A stretch of DNA of 51,832 nucleotides from contig JABABI010000044.1 of assembly GCA_014238335.1 (NCBI GenBank), positions 11,639 through 63,470 on the forward strand. The letters run 5' to 3'. The stretch is from Fuerstiella sp. (lineage in GTDB: Bacteria; Planctomycetota; Planctomycetia; Planctomycetales; Planctomycetaceae). The notes beneath the pieces were generated by a model. It had not been told where the DNA came from, ran no database searches, and saw nothing but the letters and a program-made list of their open reading frames with translations. A program made the position numbers and the translations under genes. Positions within the stretch are counted from its first letter, which is position 1, and the number at the start of each line of letters is the position of its first letter. This document shows, in pieces, positions 43,256 through 51,832 of the stretch.

Positions 43256-44734
43256 CTATTCGAGTTCAGGAATTGGATCATCCGCAGCAACGTCTTCGCC
43301 CTCCCAGTTAACAGTGCCGTCGGCTCGGTACAGCAGAATTCGATGCCGGCTTCCCGGAACAGGCTGACGACTCTCCGGAATCCACTTCCGATGCTGTTCA
43401 ATAACCGCCGCATATCCTGCGACCCCGGCCAGATTCTTCCACTCGTTCGGATCGTCCTTCATGTTATACAGCTCTTCGCTGCCATCTGCATAGTGAATGT
43501 ATCGCCAGTCTCTTGTGCGGATGCCGTGATTATCGTGATTGTGTGTTGTGATCGCAGGCCAGTCACGTTTCGCCGCAGCATCCTTCAGTTGAGGCATCAG
43601 GCTGTGTCCTTCCAGACCTTTTGGTGGTGTCAAATTGCACAACTCTGACAAAGTCGGATACATGTCAAGCAGCTCTGCCGGCTGTTCGCAGCGGCCTCCT
43701 GCTGCCACTCCAGGCCCGGCAAAGATCAGCGGAACCCGAGTGGAACGATCCCATAACGTGTTCTTGCCGGTGATTAGTTTTTCGCCAAGATGCCAGCCAT
43801 GGTCAGACCACAGTACAACGATAGTGTTGTCTGCTTTGCCGCTTTTTTTCAGGGCCTGCAGAACACGGCCAACCTGACTGTCCACAAAACTGGTGCAGGC
43901 GAGGTAGGCCCGGACGATATTCTTCCACTGATTGGCCTCGATCAAAAACTTGTGGCGCGGTTCCGGAAGTTTCCAGTGCATGTACCAGCTGAAGCGTGGC
44001 GTGTCGTCCCGGTCATTCACCTGGAACGGTGGCAGTTGGAGCGTGTCTTCAGGATACAGATCGAACCATTTCTGTGTCGCGTAACACGGGACGTGTGGCA
44101 GGAAGAATCCGACGGATAGAAAGAATGGCTCGTCATGTTGTTTCGCCAGTTCATCGACGGCCCACGAAGCGACCCGCCAGTCACCCTTATCCTCGTCTTT
44201 GTGAGGAAACACACCCCAGTCAACCAATGGGTGAGCGGCCGGCGTCTGAACCAGCTTCTGCTTCGGACGAACGCCCACACCGGGGGGCGGGCCAATCACA
44301 TCGAATTCGTCGTCCTTGTTCGCCCGGCGACCATAACCACCGTGATATATCTTTCCGGTCGTCAGTGTTGTGTATCCGTTATTCCGCAAATGCTGCGGCA
44401 GCGTCACGATATCTTTCAGTTCATCAACGTCTCGAAACCAGGGAGCCAGTCCGTAAACGCCGGTCGATGATGGCCGGCGCCCTGTCATCAGACTCGTTCG
44501 AGACGGATTGCACAGCGGAGACTGGCAGTGTGCATTCAGAAAAACCGTGCCGCGTTCCGCCAAGCTATCGATATGCGGAGTTTGAATCTGCGGATGACCG
44601 TTCAGGCAGCCAATCCAGTCGTTCTGGTCATCAATCGCGATGAACAGAATATTCGGTTTCGCGGACGCTGCGGGCGCGCTGCAGAGTGCTGTCAGGCAGA
44701 TCAGCAGACCAGCAGGAACAGGGACTAACTTCAT
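43256..44734 (-). CDS. Secreted sulfatase, iduronate-2-sulfatase-like
   Basis: 492 residues. Signal peptide MKLVPVPAGLLICLTALCSAPAASA, then KPNILFIAIDDQNDWIGCLNG, with the Asp pair of the active site; CNPSR (Cys75) is the formylglycine motif, followed by SLMTGRRPSSTGVYG, a form close to iduronate-2-sulfatase. HDNHGIRT and the DHGWHLGEK block complete the site. It removes 2-O-type sulfates from polysaccharides by family resemblance; the natural substrate in this organism is unknown. ATG at 44734. Upstream of the PLP gene by 296 bases on the same strand, perhaps a separate unit. Confidence 0.95.
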   Translation of the reverse strand: MKLVPVPAGLLICLTALCSAPAASAKPNILFIAIDDQNDWIGCLNGHPQIQTPHIDSLAERGTVFLNAHCQSPLCNPSRTSLMTGRRPSSTGVYGLAPWFRDVDELKDIVTLPQHLRNNGYTTLTTGKIYHGGYGRRANKDDEFDVIGPPPGVGVRPKQKLVQTPAAHPLVDWGVFPHKDEDKGDWRVASWAVDELAKQHDEPFFLSVGFFLPHVPCYATQKWFDLYPEDTLQLPPFQVNDRDDTPRFSWYMHWKLPEPRHKFLIEANQWKNIVRAYLACTSFVDSQVGRVLQALKKSGKADNTIVVLWSDHGWHLGEKLITGKNTLWDRSTRVPLIFAGPGVAAGGRCEQPAELLDMYPTLSELCNLTPPKGLEGHSLMPQLKDAAAKRDWPAITTHNHDNHGIRTRDWRYIHYADGSEELYNMKDDPNEWKNLAGVAGYAAVIEQHRKWIPESRQPVPGSRHRILLYRADGTVNWEGEDVAADDPIPELE

Positions 44735-45396
44735 GATCGAGTCTTTGTTAAAAGAAGAGGGTCAACATTCCCATTGTGGCAACGGCCCCTCTGAGTCTCC
44801 AATCAGGAGCTAATAAAACTCGCCTGAGTCCGCCAAATCGCAGCGACGGTTGCGAAAACGCATGGTGCAGCGCCCGTACTGTTCCTGATTTGGCAGGGCG
44901 GCTGACTGCATCATGCCTGTTCAGGAAGGTGCATCCGATCGTTGGAGGACCACATCGCCCTGAGTTTGCTCATCTCCCTCACGTTGTTCGTTGTCCTGCG
45001 AATCGGTCTGCGAGCGGGGGAAAGGCTGAGAGAAGGGGCAAAGGAATGCCCGTCGGCGTCCCGTTCAACACCCCTTAACCAACGGATGCACTCTGTTCAG
45101 GACGTCCGCAAATTCGGCAGAATCGCAATAACTTGAGACTGGATGATGCAATTCCGCCTCACACTTCGCCACGGCAGTCGGATCGCGGACCGGGAGTAAT
45201 TCCTGACTTATGCTCACTGGACAGGGATCTTAAGTCGGCAGCCGACCAGTGGATTTCCTGCTCACACCAAACATCCTGGTTAACAAACAACTCGCTGCTA
45301 TTGCGCCGATCAATGTAGCCCGGCATCTGCTGACCATTCTGTTCCGAACATTAACTCAAATTGACCTGAGGTCTGTCGCGAACAAGGAACTTCATC
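44735..45396. other. Long intergenic region, nothing recognised
   Basis: 662 bases between the divergent sulfatase and DHH genes, the longest gap in the window. A short frame at 44942-45136 has a hydrophobic stretch (ALSLLISLTLFVVLRIG) with GGAGG-like sequence a few bases upstream, but the rest is low-complexity; I do not call it. No tRNA or strong hairpin seen. Confidence 0.4.
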
Positions 45397-46362
45397 ATGG
45401 CAACCGAAACCTTTCGTTACCGACTAATCACACGCAGCGATTTCGATGGCCTCGTGTGTGCTGCACTTCTGCGAGAGCTTCAGATGCTGGACGACATCAC
45501 GTTCGTACATCCGAAGGACATGCAGGATGGGCTGATTGAAGTCACGTCCCGCGACATCATCACGAATCTGCCGTACGTGCCGGACTGCCATCTGTGTTTC
45601 GACCACCATTGCAGCGAAGCCGTTCGCAACGGCAGCATTGTTCGACAAAATTACATCATGGATCCGGATGCTGATTCTTCGGCAAGAGTGGTTTATGGCT
45701 ATTTCGGTGGCGCCGAACGATTCACCAACATCGGCGCAGACATGATGGAAGCCGTCGACAAAGCCGATTCAGCCCGCTTCAGTCGCGAAGAAATTCTTGA
45801 CCCCAAGGACTGGGTGATGCTGAACTTCATCATGGACCCGAGGACAGGACTCGGGCGCTTTCGCGACTTCCGTATCTCCAACTACCAGCTGATGCTGGCC
45901 CTGGTCGACTACTGTCGAACGCATTCAATTGATGAAATTCTCTCTTTGCCCGACATGCGGGAGCGTATCGACCTGTACAATTCTCAGCGCGAGGCATTTC
46001 TTGAGCAGATCGCTCGCTGTTCGGGCGTCTTCGGCAACGTTGTTGTGCTTGATTACCGTAACGAAAACATCATCTATTCAGGCAACCGATTTCTCGTGTA
46101 TGCACTCTTTCCGGAATGCAACATATCGGTTCATCTGCTGCGAAGTCGTCAGCCCGACACCACAGTTCTGGCCATGGGCAAGTCGATTCTCAGCCGCACT
46201 AACCCCGTGGATATCGGTGGACTTTGTCTGCAGCACGGCGGTGGCGGTCACGCGGCAGCCGGAACCTGTCAGATTCCAGCCAGCGAAGCCGACGCTTTGG
46301 TACCGTCAATCGTGCAGTCACTGGACAAGTCCATCGAGCTGATGGATTCCGTCGAAGCCTGA
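45397..46362 (+). CDS. DHH-family phosphoesterase
   Basis: 321 residues. The first metal motif RSDFDGLVCAALL (13-25), DHH at 69-71 in CFDHHCSEA, and the C-terminal DHHA1 motif HGGGGHAAAG are all present. This matches the nanoRNase/exopolyphosphatase-like group acting on short RNA, cyclic dinucleotides, phosphoadenosine or polyphosphate; the exact substrate is not settled. ATG at 45397, AAGGA about 9 bases upstream. It is not fused to CBS or DHHA2 domains. Confidence 0.9.
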   Translation: MATETFRYRLITRSDFDGLVCAALLRELQMLDDITFVHPKDMQDGLIEVTSRDIITNLPYVPDCHLCFDHHCSEAVRNGSIVRQNYIMDPDADSSARVVYGYFGGAERFTNIGADMMEAVDKADSARFSREEILDPKDWVMLNFIMDPRTGLGRFRDFRISNYQLMLALVDYCRTHSIDEILSLPDMRERIDLYNSQREAFLEQIARCSGVFGNVVVLDYRNENIIYSGNRFLVYALFPECNISVHLLRSRQPDTTVLAMGKSILSRTNPVDIGGLCLQHGGGGHAAAGTCQIPASEADALVPSIVQSLDKSIELMDSVEA

Positions 46363-46505
46363 CGCACGTCAGAGTTCTGTTGCTGAAACGCACGAAACGA
46401 TTAAAGGTCTCCCATGCGCACTTTTTTCCGTGGGCGCTATGGCTTGCTTCCGCTGATCGTTAAGCTTGGGACTCTCGACCACAGGTATTCGCCCGGAAGA
46501 AGACT

Positions 46506-47525
46506 ATGCCGTCTGGAGACACCCGCGGAGGCGCCGACTCCGCAGAAAAAAGTCGGCGTGCATTTCTGGCATCCACCGCTGCATCACTTGCCCTGTTTCC
46601 CGCGCTGAGCTCTGCGGGTAACAAAACCAGGCGAAAGGCTCAGATTGCGATCACCTTCGATCTGGAGATGAGCCGCCGGTATCCGACACGAGGCAATATG
46701 GAGTGGGATTTTCAGAAGGGAAATCTGAACGACCAGACCAAACAGTATTCGCTGCAGGCCGCAAAACGAGTCCACGAATGCGGCGGCGTGATTCATTTCT
46801 TCTGCGTTGGTCGCGTGCTGGAACAACAGGACGTCAGCTGGCTGCAGCAGATCACCGAGATGGGTCATCCGATCGGCAATCACACCTATGACCACGTCAA
46901 CATCTGGACAAAGGACGTGAAAAAAGTGCAGTTCCGGTTTCAGCGGTCGCCATGGCTGGTTGCCGGAAAGTCGGTGGAAGACATCGTTCAGGAAAACATC
47001 CGTCTGGCATCGGCCGCAATGCAGCAACGGTTGGGAATTACTGCGGACGGCTTCCGCAGTCCAGGCGGCTCTCACGCAGCGCTCAACGGGCGCGAAGACC
47101 TGCAGCAGATGCTGCTGTCCCACGGTTTCGAGTGGGTAAGTTCCGGATATCCGTCGCACAAGTATGGCGAACCGCAGCAGCCACCCGGTGATGACGTATA
47201 TGCCTCCATCGTCGAGGCCATGAAAGCAGCTCAGCCCTACCGATATCCCACGGGCCTGGTGGAAATCCCTATGAGTCCCATCAGTGATGTCGGCGCATTT
47301 CGCACCAGTCGGTGGAAGCGCGAATACTTTCTGAAATCGATCGGGCAGTGTATCAAATGGGCAATCGACAACGGGGGCGTATTCGATTTTCTATGCCATC
47401 CGTCGATCATGTACGTGGAAGATCCTGGCTTCGAAGTCGTGGATCACATTTGTAATTTGGTTGCAAATGCCGGAGATGCAGCGGAATTAGTAAGTCTCAG
47501 CACCATCGCGTCGCGCGTGTCGTGA
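46506..47525 (+). CDS. Secreted polysaccharide deacetylase (NodB domain)
   Basis: 339 residues. A twin-arginine-like signal, SRRAFLASTAASLALFP, comes first. NodB features: ITFDLEMS (motif 1, with FDLE where many have FDDG), GNHTYDH (metal-binding HxxxxH-type motif 2), and GFRSPGGSHA (motif 3). It removes N- or O-acetyl groups from glycans outside the cytoplasm. ATG at 46506, following the DHH gene by 143 bases, with the isochorismatase-like gene 22 bases downstream, likely one unit with it. Substrate unknown. Confidence 0.87.
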   Translation: MPSGDTRGGADSAEKSRRAFLASTAASLALFPALSSAGNKTRRKAQIAITFDLEMSRRYPTRGNMEWDFQKGNLNDQTKQYSLQAAKRVHECGGVIHFFCVGRVLEQQDVSWLQQITEMGHPIGNHTYDHVNIWTKDVKKVQFRFQRSPWLVAGKSVEDIVQENIRLASAAMQQRLGITADGFRSPGGSHAALNGREDLQQMLLSHGFEWVSSGYPSHKYGEPQQPPGDDVYASIVEAMKAAQPYRYPTGLVEIPMSPISDVGAFRTSRWKREYFLKSIGQCIKWAIDNGGVFDFLCHPSIMYVEDPGFEVVDHICNLVANAGDAAELVSLSTIASRVS

Positions 47526-47547
47526 ACGGATGCAGATGGAGGAAACG

Positions 47548-48654
47548 ATGAACGGTAGATCCGCACCAAAGGTGTATGTGTATGGCCGGCAAGCAGTACA
47601 CAGTCTGACCGTTGACCGAACAGTTCAACTATGTCTGCTGCTGCTGACTTCAGTCCAGATGGCAGCAGCCGATGACGCGAGAATCTACCAGAATAAACTC
47701 GTACCGCTGCAGAATGCGGAACCATTGCTGGCCGACTATCCCGATTTCGTCGTACCGATTAAGGAAGTCGGTCGCTTTGAGGCACCTCTGCTGGTCAACG
47801 ATGACGACGCCGACCTGAGCGTTCGAGCGTGGCGGTTTTCATATAACGCGCGCGGAATTATCGAAATGCCGAATCGCCTGAATTCCAGACACACAGCGGT
47901 GATCATGGTCCACCCCTGGGGCATTGACGATACTCAGGGCTGGCGTACTCCTGAGCCGGCCGGCGCCGCCGATTTTTGCACGCCGGAAAAAAATCGTCTG
48001 GCCGGGCGGCACACGCGCGAAGTGATTGACCCCTTCCTGAAACGAATGAGGCCCAAAGTACCGTTCATCATGTACAGCCTGATCGGCAGTGTGGATCCGA
48101 TTCGCAAAAAGCTGTATCGCACGCTCGACTATACGCCAACTGCGGAAGAGCGTGCCACCGCAGGAAAGCTACTGGCCGAAAAACTCGATGCATTCGATTA
48201 CATCAGCAAACCGTTACCCGCCGAGTTCCGGCTGTCGCAGCAGACCCCGGTCATTGACTACTTCCGCAGCTTCCCGGGACTCACTGCACACAACGACTTC
48301 AACGGCGCGGGCTTCTGGCAGTTACCCGTTCCCATTCACAGCGACGTAACCGCGGAACCCGACGACGTGCTGATTTTTGACGTGGAAGGTTACGACCCTC
48401 TGAAAAAGTTTCTGCAGCGGCACGACATTCGCCACATCCTGCTGACCGGTTATGCCACCGACATGTGTTTTTGCAAAACCACGGCTGGCTACGAAAATCT
48501 GTCGAAAGACTTTAACGTCTTCCTTGTTGGCGACGCTACTCTGGCAACGTTTCCCGCCAACGCGTCACCGCGTTATGCCACCAACGCTCACATATCGTTC
48601 GCATCCATCAATCACTTAATCACTCAGGTCTCGTGGGTCACGTTACTAAATTAG
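47548..48654 (+). CDS. Secreted isochorismatase-like cysteine hydrolase
   Basis: 368 residues. GGAGGA at 47538-47543 fixes the start at ATG 47548, although an in-frame ATG lies 18 bases before. A hydrophobic N-terminal segment (about 28-44, LCLLLLTSVQMAAA) suggests export. AVIMVHPWGIDDTQG supplies the catalytic Asp region, and the family block GYATDMCFCKTTAGYENL contains the nucleophile cysteine, followed by FLVGDATLATFPA. It belongs to the isochorismatase/nicotinamidase fold; the substrate is not known, and the true isochorismatase role is unlikely. Starts 22 bases after the deacetylase gene. Confidence 0.85.
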   Translation: MNGRSAPKVYVYGRQAVHSLTVDRTVQLCLLLLTSVQMAAADDARIYQNKLVPLQNAEPLLADYPDFVVPIKEVGRFEAPLLVNDDDADLSVRAWRFSYNARGIIEMPNRLNSRHTAVIMVHPWGIDDTQGWRTPEPAGAADFCTPEKNRLAGRHTREVIDPFLKRMRPKVPFIMYSLIGSVDPIRKKLYRTLDYTPTAEERATAGKLLAEKLDAFDYISKPLPAEFRLSQQTPVIDYFRSFPGLTAHNDFNGAGFWQLPVPIHSDVTAEPDDVLIFDVEGYDPLKKFLQRHDIRHILLTGYATDMCFCKTTAGYENLSKDFNVFLVGDATLATFPANASPRYATNAHISFASINHLITQVSWVTLLN

Positions 48655-49130
48655 CGGGAGCCGGTCAGGGCATAGCAAGATGTCAACGAGTGCCCCGTTT
48701 AACGGTAAAAAGCAGCATTTTTTGACTGATTGACAACGCGGTACAGAGTCAGCGGTTGTTCCTGCGGGAAAGGCTCCGTAAACTTCACCGCATTTGCCCA
48801 CATTGACGCTCTTTGAAGAGGTCGTGATCGTCCGGTAATCTGGAATGGTCGGCATGTTCAGTCGGAATGGTTGGATCCTGATCCTGCATTACCCATAGGT
48901 TTCTGAGACAAAATTGAATTCACGGTGGAACAGTTCACACGAAGTCGTTGATGGTCGATCGAATAATGAGACTGTCGGGCTCGGGGAAATGTTGCGGATG
49001 ATTCTTTCTGTGGATTTTCGCAATTCAACGGCTTCGTTCTCGCACCCCCCCACAGATCACGGACGTGCCAGCCTCTGATCAACTGACTGACTTGAGCTTC
49101 GTCGTAAGAGTCTGCAGAAGGATAGAGAAC
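48655..49130. other. Intergenic region, nothing recognised
   Basis: 476 bases between same-strand genes. No supported gene, terminator hairpin or repeat; only a run of seven C near 49045 stands out. Confidence 0.4.
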
Positions 49131-49877
49131 TTGAGAGCGATCATTAGTGACATTCACGGCAACCTTGAAGCCCTTGAGGCCGTGCTGGCGGACATTGCAC
49201 CGAAAGACGTCCAGGAAATTTTCTGCCTGGGCGACATCGTCGGATACGGTCCAAACCCCTGCGAATGCATTGATCGGGTGAGTGACCTGGACATGTGTCT
49301 GCTGGGAAATCACGACCAGGCAGCATTATTCGACCCGGAAGGCTTCAACGCGGGCGCCGAACGTGCAATTTTCTGGACACGATCTGTTCTGGAAAAAGCG
49401 AAAGGCCCCCGGGCTGAAACACGCTGGGAGTTTCTGGGAGAACTCAATCGTCGTCACATGAGCGACGACGAAAAGACGATGTACGTACACGGGTCGGCTC
49501 GCAATCCGCTGAACGAATACGTCTTTCCCGACGACATTTACAACCAGGTGAAGATGGAAAAAATCTTTGCACTGGTGCCGCAGTACTGTTTTCAGGGGCA
49601 CACCCATATTCCGGGTGTGTTTACAGAAACGCTTGAATTTCTGGATCCCAAGGAGATTGATTCGAAGTACGAACTTGGAAGTCAGAAAGTGATGATCAAT
49701 GTGGGGTCCGTCGGACAGCCACGAAATAATGATTCCCGGTCGTCCTATGTCACGGTTGATGGAAACACGGTGACATTCCACCGCGTTGACTACGACATCG
49801 ATAAGACAGCAGACAAGATATACAACATCCCCGAACTGGACAATTTTCTGGGTGACCGCCTGCGCGAAGGGCGCTAA
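49131..49877 (+). CDS. Calcineurin-like metallophosphatase
   Basis: 248 residues from a TTG start at 49131, preferred because AAGGAT lies about 9 bases upstream and the family begins right there (LRAIISDIHGNLEALEAV). Metal-ligand motifs: DIHG (7-10), GDIVGYGP (34-41), GNHD (59-62), and QGHTHIPG near residue 160, with VNVGSVGQPR-like ending VMINVGSVGQP. This is the YfcE/ApaH-like group of phosphoesterases, acting on phosphodiesters, dinucleotides or protein phosphate; the substrate is not known. An in-frame ATG at 49065 gives 22 additional residues without homology. Same strand as yidC but 494 bases apart. Confidence 0.9.
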   Translation: MRAIISDIHGNLEALEAVLADIAPKDVQEIFCLGDIVGYGPNPCECIDRVSDLDMCLLGNHDQAALFDPEGFNAGAERAIFWTRSVLEKAKGPRAETRWEFLGELNRRHMSDDEKTMYVHGSARNPLNEYVFPDDIYNQVKMEKIFALVPQYCFQGHTHIPGVFTETLEFLDPKEIDSKYELGSQKVMINVGSVGQPRNNDSRSSYVTVDGNTVTFHRVDYDIDKTADKIYNIPELDNFLGDRLREGR

Positions 49878-50371
49878 GGCAGGGCAGTGGCAAATCGCTC
49901 CACTTGCCGTAAGCCGTGAAGAGCCTCACTCCGGGAAGACTTTGATGCTGCATTGTTCATTTGCCAAAAGCGCGTCAGCGGCTGAGCCATTCTGCTCGTT
50001 TTTTCCGGGCAACAGGCCGTCATTGGCGTTAAAACAGTTTACAAATTGACGGAACCGGTTCTGGCTCGTGGGGGGCAACCGTTCTGCTATTAAAACACGT
50101 CAACCGCGGCCATGAGTCCGCGAAATCCGCTGTAGCCTGACGATTTCCTGGAAAACCCGGCTGATTTACCGGAACGTTGCAGGTCAAGATTCCCGGACGG
50201 AATTTCCGGCGGTATTCTCCTGATCGGACAGGTTCGCGCCCAGGAAATGCCTTTCTTCTGCGAATCACCGCTGTTTCGTCAGGCCATGTGGCTCTCCTTT
50301 TTTACGTCCCTCGTGGGCACAACTGAGCGAATTCGCTCTGGTCATGCGAAGCCCCTTCGCGAAATCGTCTT
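49878..50371. other. Intergenic region before yidC
   Basis: 494 bases without a supported gene. A perfect 14-base palindrome GAGCGAATTCGCTC lies at 50325-50338, 33 bases before the yidC start, where an operator or leader element could sit. No rnpA or other usual yidC neighbour was found. Confidence 0.45.
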
Positions 50372-51832
50372 ATGGACAACCGACGTTTTGTCACATTCTT
50401 GGTCTGCTTCTTCGCGTTTACATATCTGTACAACGGGCTGATTGCTCCCAGGTTATTTCCAAGGCCTGAAAAGCCCCCGGTACCCGACGTTGTGGAAAAC
50501 AACGACGCGGCTGATCCGGCTGTTGACGCAGATGCCGCAGATGCCGGCGAGACCCAAAACGCAGACGATCAGACAGTCGCCGAAAAGGATGAGGATGAAC
50601 CGGCTGTCGTGGCGGACACAGGGCCGGACGTTTTTGATAATCATCGTGTAGTCATGGGCTCGCTGGATCCGCAAAGCGGATTCTTTATGGAGGTGCAGCT
50701 CAATTCCGCGGGTGCCGCCATCGAATCAGTTCAGCTGTCCGATCCTGCATTTAAGGAATTAACTGACATAGAAAAACAGCTGGTGGTCGTGGGTACCAAC
50801 TCATCCGACGACCGCACGTTTTCGACTGCGATTACCACGATTGATGCACAGCTCGCAAAGCACAAGCTGAAGCTGGAAACGATCGACTGGGAAGTGGTGA
50901 CTGCGGACAACGGCAGTGCCATTTTCTCATTTGAAGCACCTGATCATTCGCTGCGTGTCGAAAAAACATTTCGTCTGCGGAGGACCGATGTTGCCCCGGA
51001 CCAAATGCGGGAAGCATATCTGACAGACGCTGCCGGATTTACGATCGAGGCAGAACTGAAGGTCACCAATCTGTCATCCGAGCCTCAGTCATTTGAATAC
51101 GAACTGCAGGGACCCGTCGGAGTCGTTCTGGAAAATGTTGAGCACACACGCAAGTATCGCGACATCAAGATCGAGTTCGTCGGTGAAGAAGACGACGTCG
51201 TCTTTGGCGCAAAAGCTCTAGGTAAGCTGTATGAGAAGCACAACAGCGCCGCTCGTGATGCGGGCACAGATCTTTCTGAAGACCAGATTCGCCAGAAACT
51301 GAAAACGAATGATTCCTGGACAGGAGTGTCTCGCTATGCCGGTGTCGACGTGCAGTTTTTCGCTGGACTGGTTGCCCCGCTGGATGACCGCCCGGAGGCT
51401 GAACGGCTAGTCGATAAATGGATCGATCGAACCTATCCTGTGATGGTTCAGCAGGACCACATCGACGTCAATCACAGCGATATCAGCTTTCGTATGGCGT
51501 CGTCGCCGCAGAGTCTGCTCGCAAAGGGCGACAGCATCGTCCACAAATATGCTTTCTTTGTGGGGCCCAAACGCAGCGAACTGCTGGATCCGGAACCGAT
51601 GGAGGCCGATCAGGTTCTGGACTACGGATCGTGGTTCGGTTTCATCGCTCGTGGCATGCACCGCCTGCTGTCGTGGTTCTATAGCTGGGGAATGCCTTAT
51701 GCTCTGGCAATCATCTGCCTGACCGTCCTGGTCCGAGGCTGCATGTTCCCGCTGTCCCGCAAACAGGCCATCAGCGCCGCCAAGATGAAGGATCTTCAGC
51801 CGAAGATTAACGAGCTGAAACTGAAGTATGGC
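50372..51832 (+). CDS. yidC: Membrane protein insertase YidC, C-terminus cut by window edge
   Basis: Inserts proteins into the inner membrane with or without Sec. 487 residues visible. An N-terminal membrane helix (about 6-22, FVTFLVCFFAFTYLYNG) is followed by an acidic, Ala/Asp-rich linker (about 44-83), the large periplasmic P1 domain (about 90-420), and then the beginning of the conserved core: LLSWFYSWGMPYALAIICL (about 431-449), RGCMFPLSRKQ and the cytoplasmic hairpin KMKDLQPKINELK, where the window ends. The rest of the five-helix core lies outside. ATG at 50372 has a weak ribosome site. Gram-negative-type YidC with long P1. Confidence 0.95.
   Translation, partial: MDNRRFVTFLVCFFAFTYLYNGLIAPRLFPRPEKPPVPDVVENNDAADPAVDADAADAGETQNADDQTVAEKDEDEPAVVADTGPDVFDNHRVVMGSLDPQSGFFMEVQLNSAGAAIESVQLSDPAFKELTDIEKQLVVVGTNSSDDRTFSTAITTIDAQLAKHKLKLETIDWEVVTADNGSAIFSFEAPDHSLRVEKTFRLRRTDVAPDQMREAYLTDAAGFTIEAELKVTNLSSEPQSFEYELQGPVGVVLENVEHTRKYRDIKIEFVGEEDDVVFGAKALGKLYEKHNSAARDAGTDLSEDQIRQKLKTNDSWTGVSRYAGVDVQFFAGLVAPLDDRPEAERLVDKWIDRTYPVMVQQDHIDVNHSDISFRMASSPQSLLAKGDSIVHKYAFFVGPKRSELLDPEPMEADQVLDYGSWFGFIARGMHRLLSWFYSWGMPYALAIICLTVLVRGCMFPLSRKQAISAAKMKDLQPKINELKLKYG

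Noticed and set aside
44942..45136. Possible small membrane protein (65 residues)
   Set aside because: A hydrophobic stretch exists but the rest is low-complexity, and no homology is recognised; left as part of the intergenic note.
1..51832. CRISPR array, tRNA, rRNA, prophage or integrase genes
   Set aside because: No regularly spaced repeats, no cloverleaf-like sequence and no phage or integrase proteins were found on reading.

Overview
The window reads as ordinary chromosome from a member of the Planctomycetota (a Fuerstiella/Gimesia-like marine lineage is plausible, but the genus cannot be fixed from this sequence alone). Phylum-typical signs are two secreted formylglycine sulfatases, a DUF1501 protein, an FG-GAP repeat protein, twin-arginine-type secreted TIM-barrel and deacetylase proteins, several short conserved proteins of the type found in planctomycetes, small often single-gene operons on both strands, and weak Shine-Dalgarno sequences with some GTG and TTG starts. 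No rRNA, tRNA, CRISPR array, prophage or complete insertion sequence was seen.

Layout. 1-12.4 kb: PRPP synthase (cut by the window edge), serC with a small inverted-repeat element fused to its stop codon, a nucleosidase-like protein, YhaM-type nuclease, proS, a secreted FG-GAP/DUF1501 pair, then a decayed patch (hairpin repeats, a 5'-truncated membrane-protein gene and a thioesterase pseudogene with a frameshift and a nonsense codon), and a small orphan histidine kinase. 12.4-22.4 kb: secreted aldose epimerase, an overlapping S4/ElaA pair, two secreted proteins, a pair of secreted amidohydrolases of which only one of three domains keeps the full HxH metal motif, and a DMT transporter. 22.8-30 kb: BON, SRPBCC and prenyltransferase-repeat proteins, a fused CobA-HemD, a zinc-ribbon coiled-coil protein, and a three-gene membrane coiled-coil cluster ending in a 41-residue membrane protein.

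30.4-45 kb: glgX, sulfatase, an orphan PII-like protein, a short pilin-like membrane protein, pyrG, an ANL-family ligase, a phosphofructokinase with mixed ATP/PPi signatures, a palindromic repeat unit between convergent genes, a TIM-barrel isomerase-like protein with a D-threonine-aldolase-like PLP enzyme, and a second sulfatase. 45-51.8 kb: DHH phosphoesterase, secreted polysaccharide deacetylase, isochorismatase-like hydrolase, metallophosphatase, and yidC (cut by the window edge).

Functionally the region mixes housekeeping (PRPP, serine, CTP, prolyl-tRNA, tetrapyrrole, membrane insertion) with carbohydrate work: secreted sulfatases, deacetylase, epimerase and sugar-binding lipoprotein would suit breakdown of sulfated polysaccharides, while GlgX and phosphofructokinase handle glycogen and glycolysis inside the cell. 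I do not see a coherent new defence or biosynthetic system. The most unusual items are the decayed 9.3-11.2 kb patch, the element supplying the serC stop codon, the metal-site-degenerate amidohydrolases with a His-rich tail, and the compact membrane coiled-coil operon.
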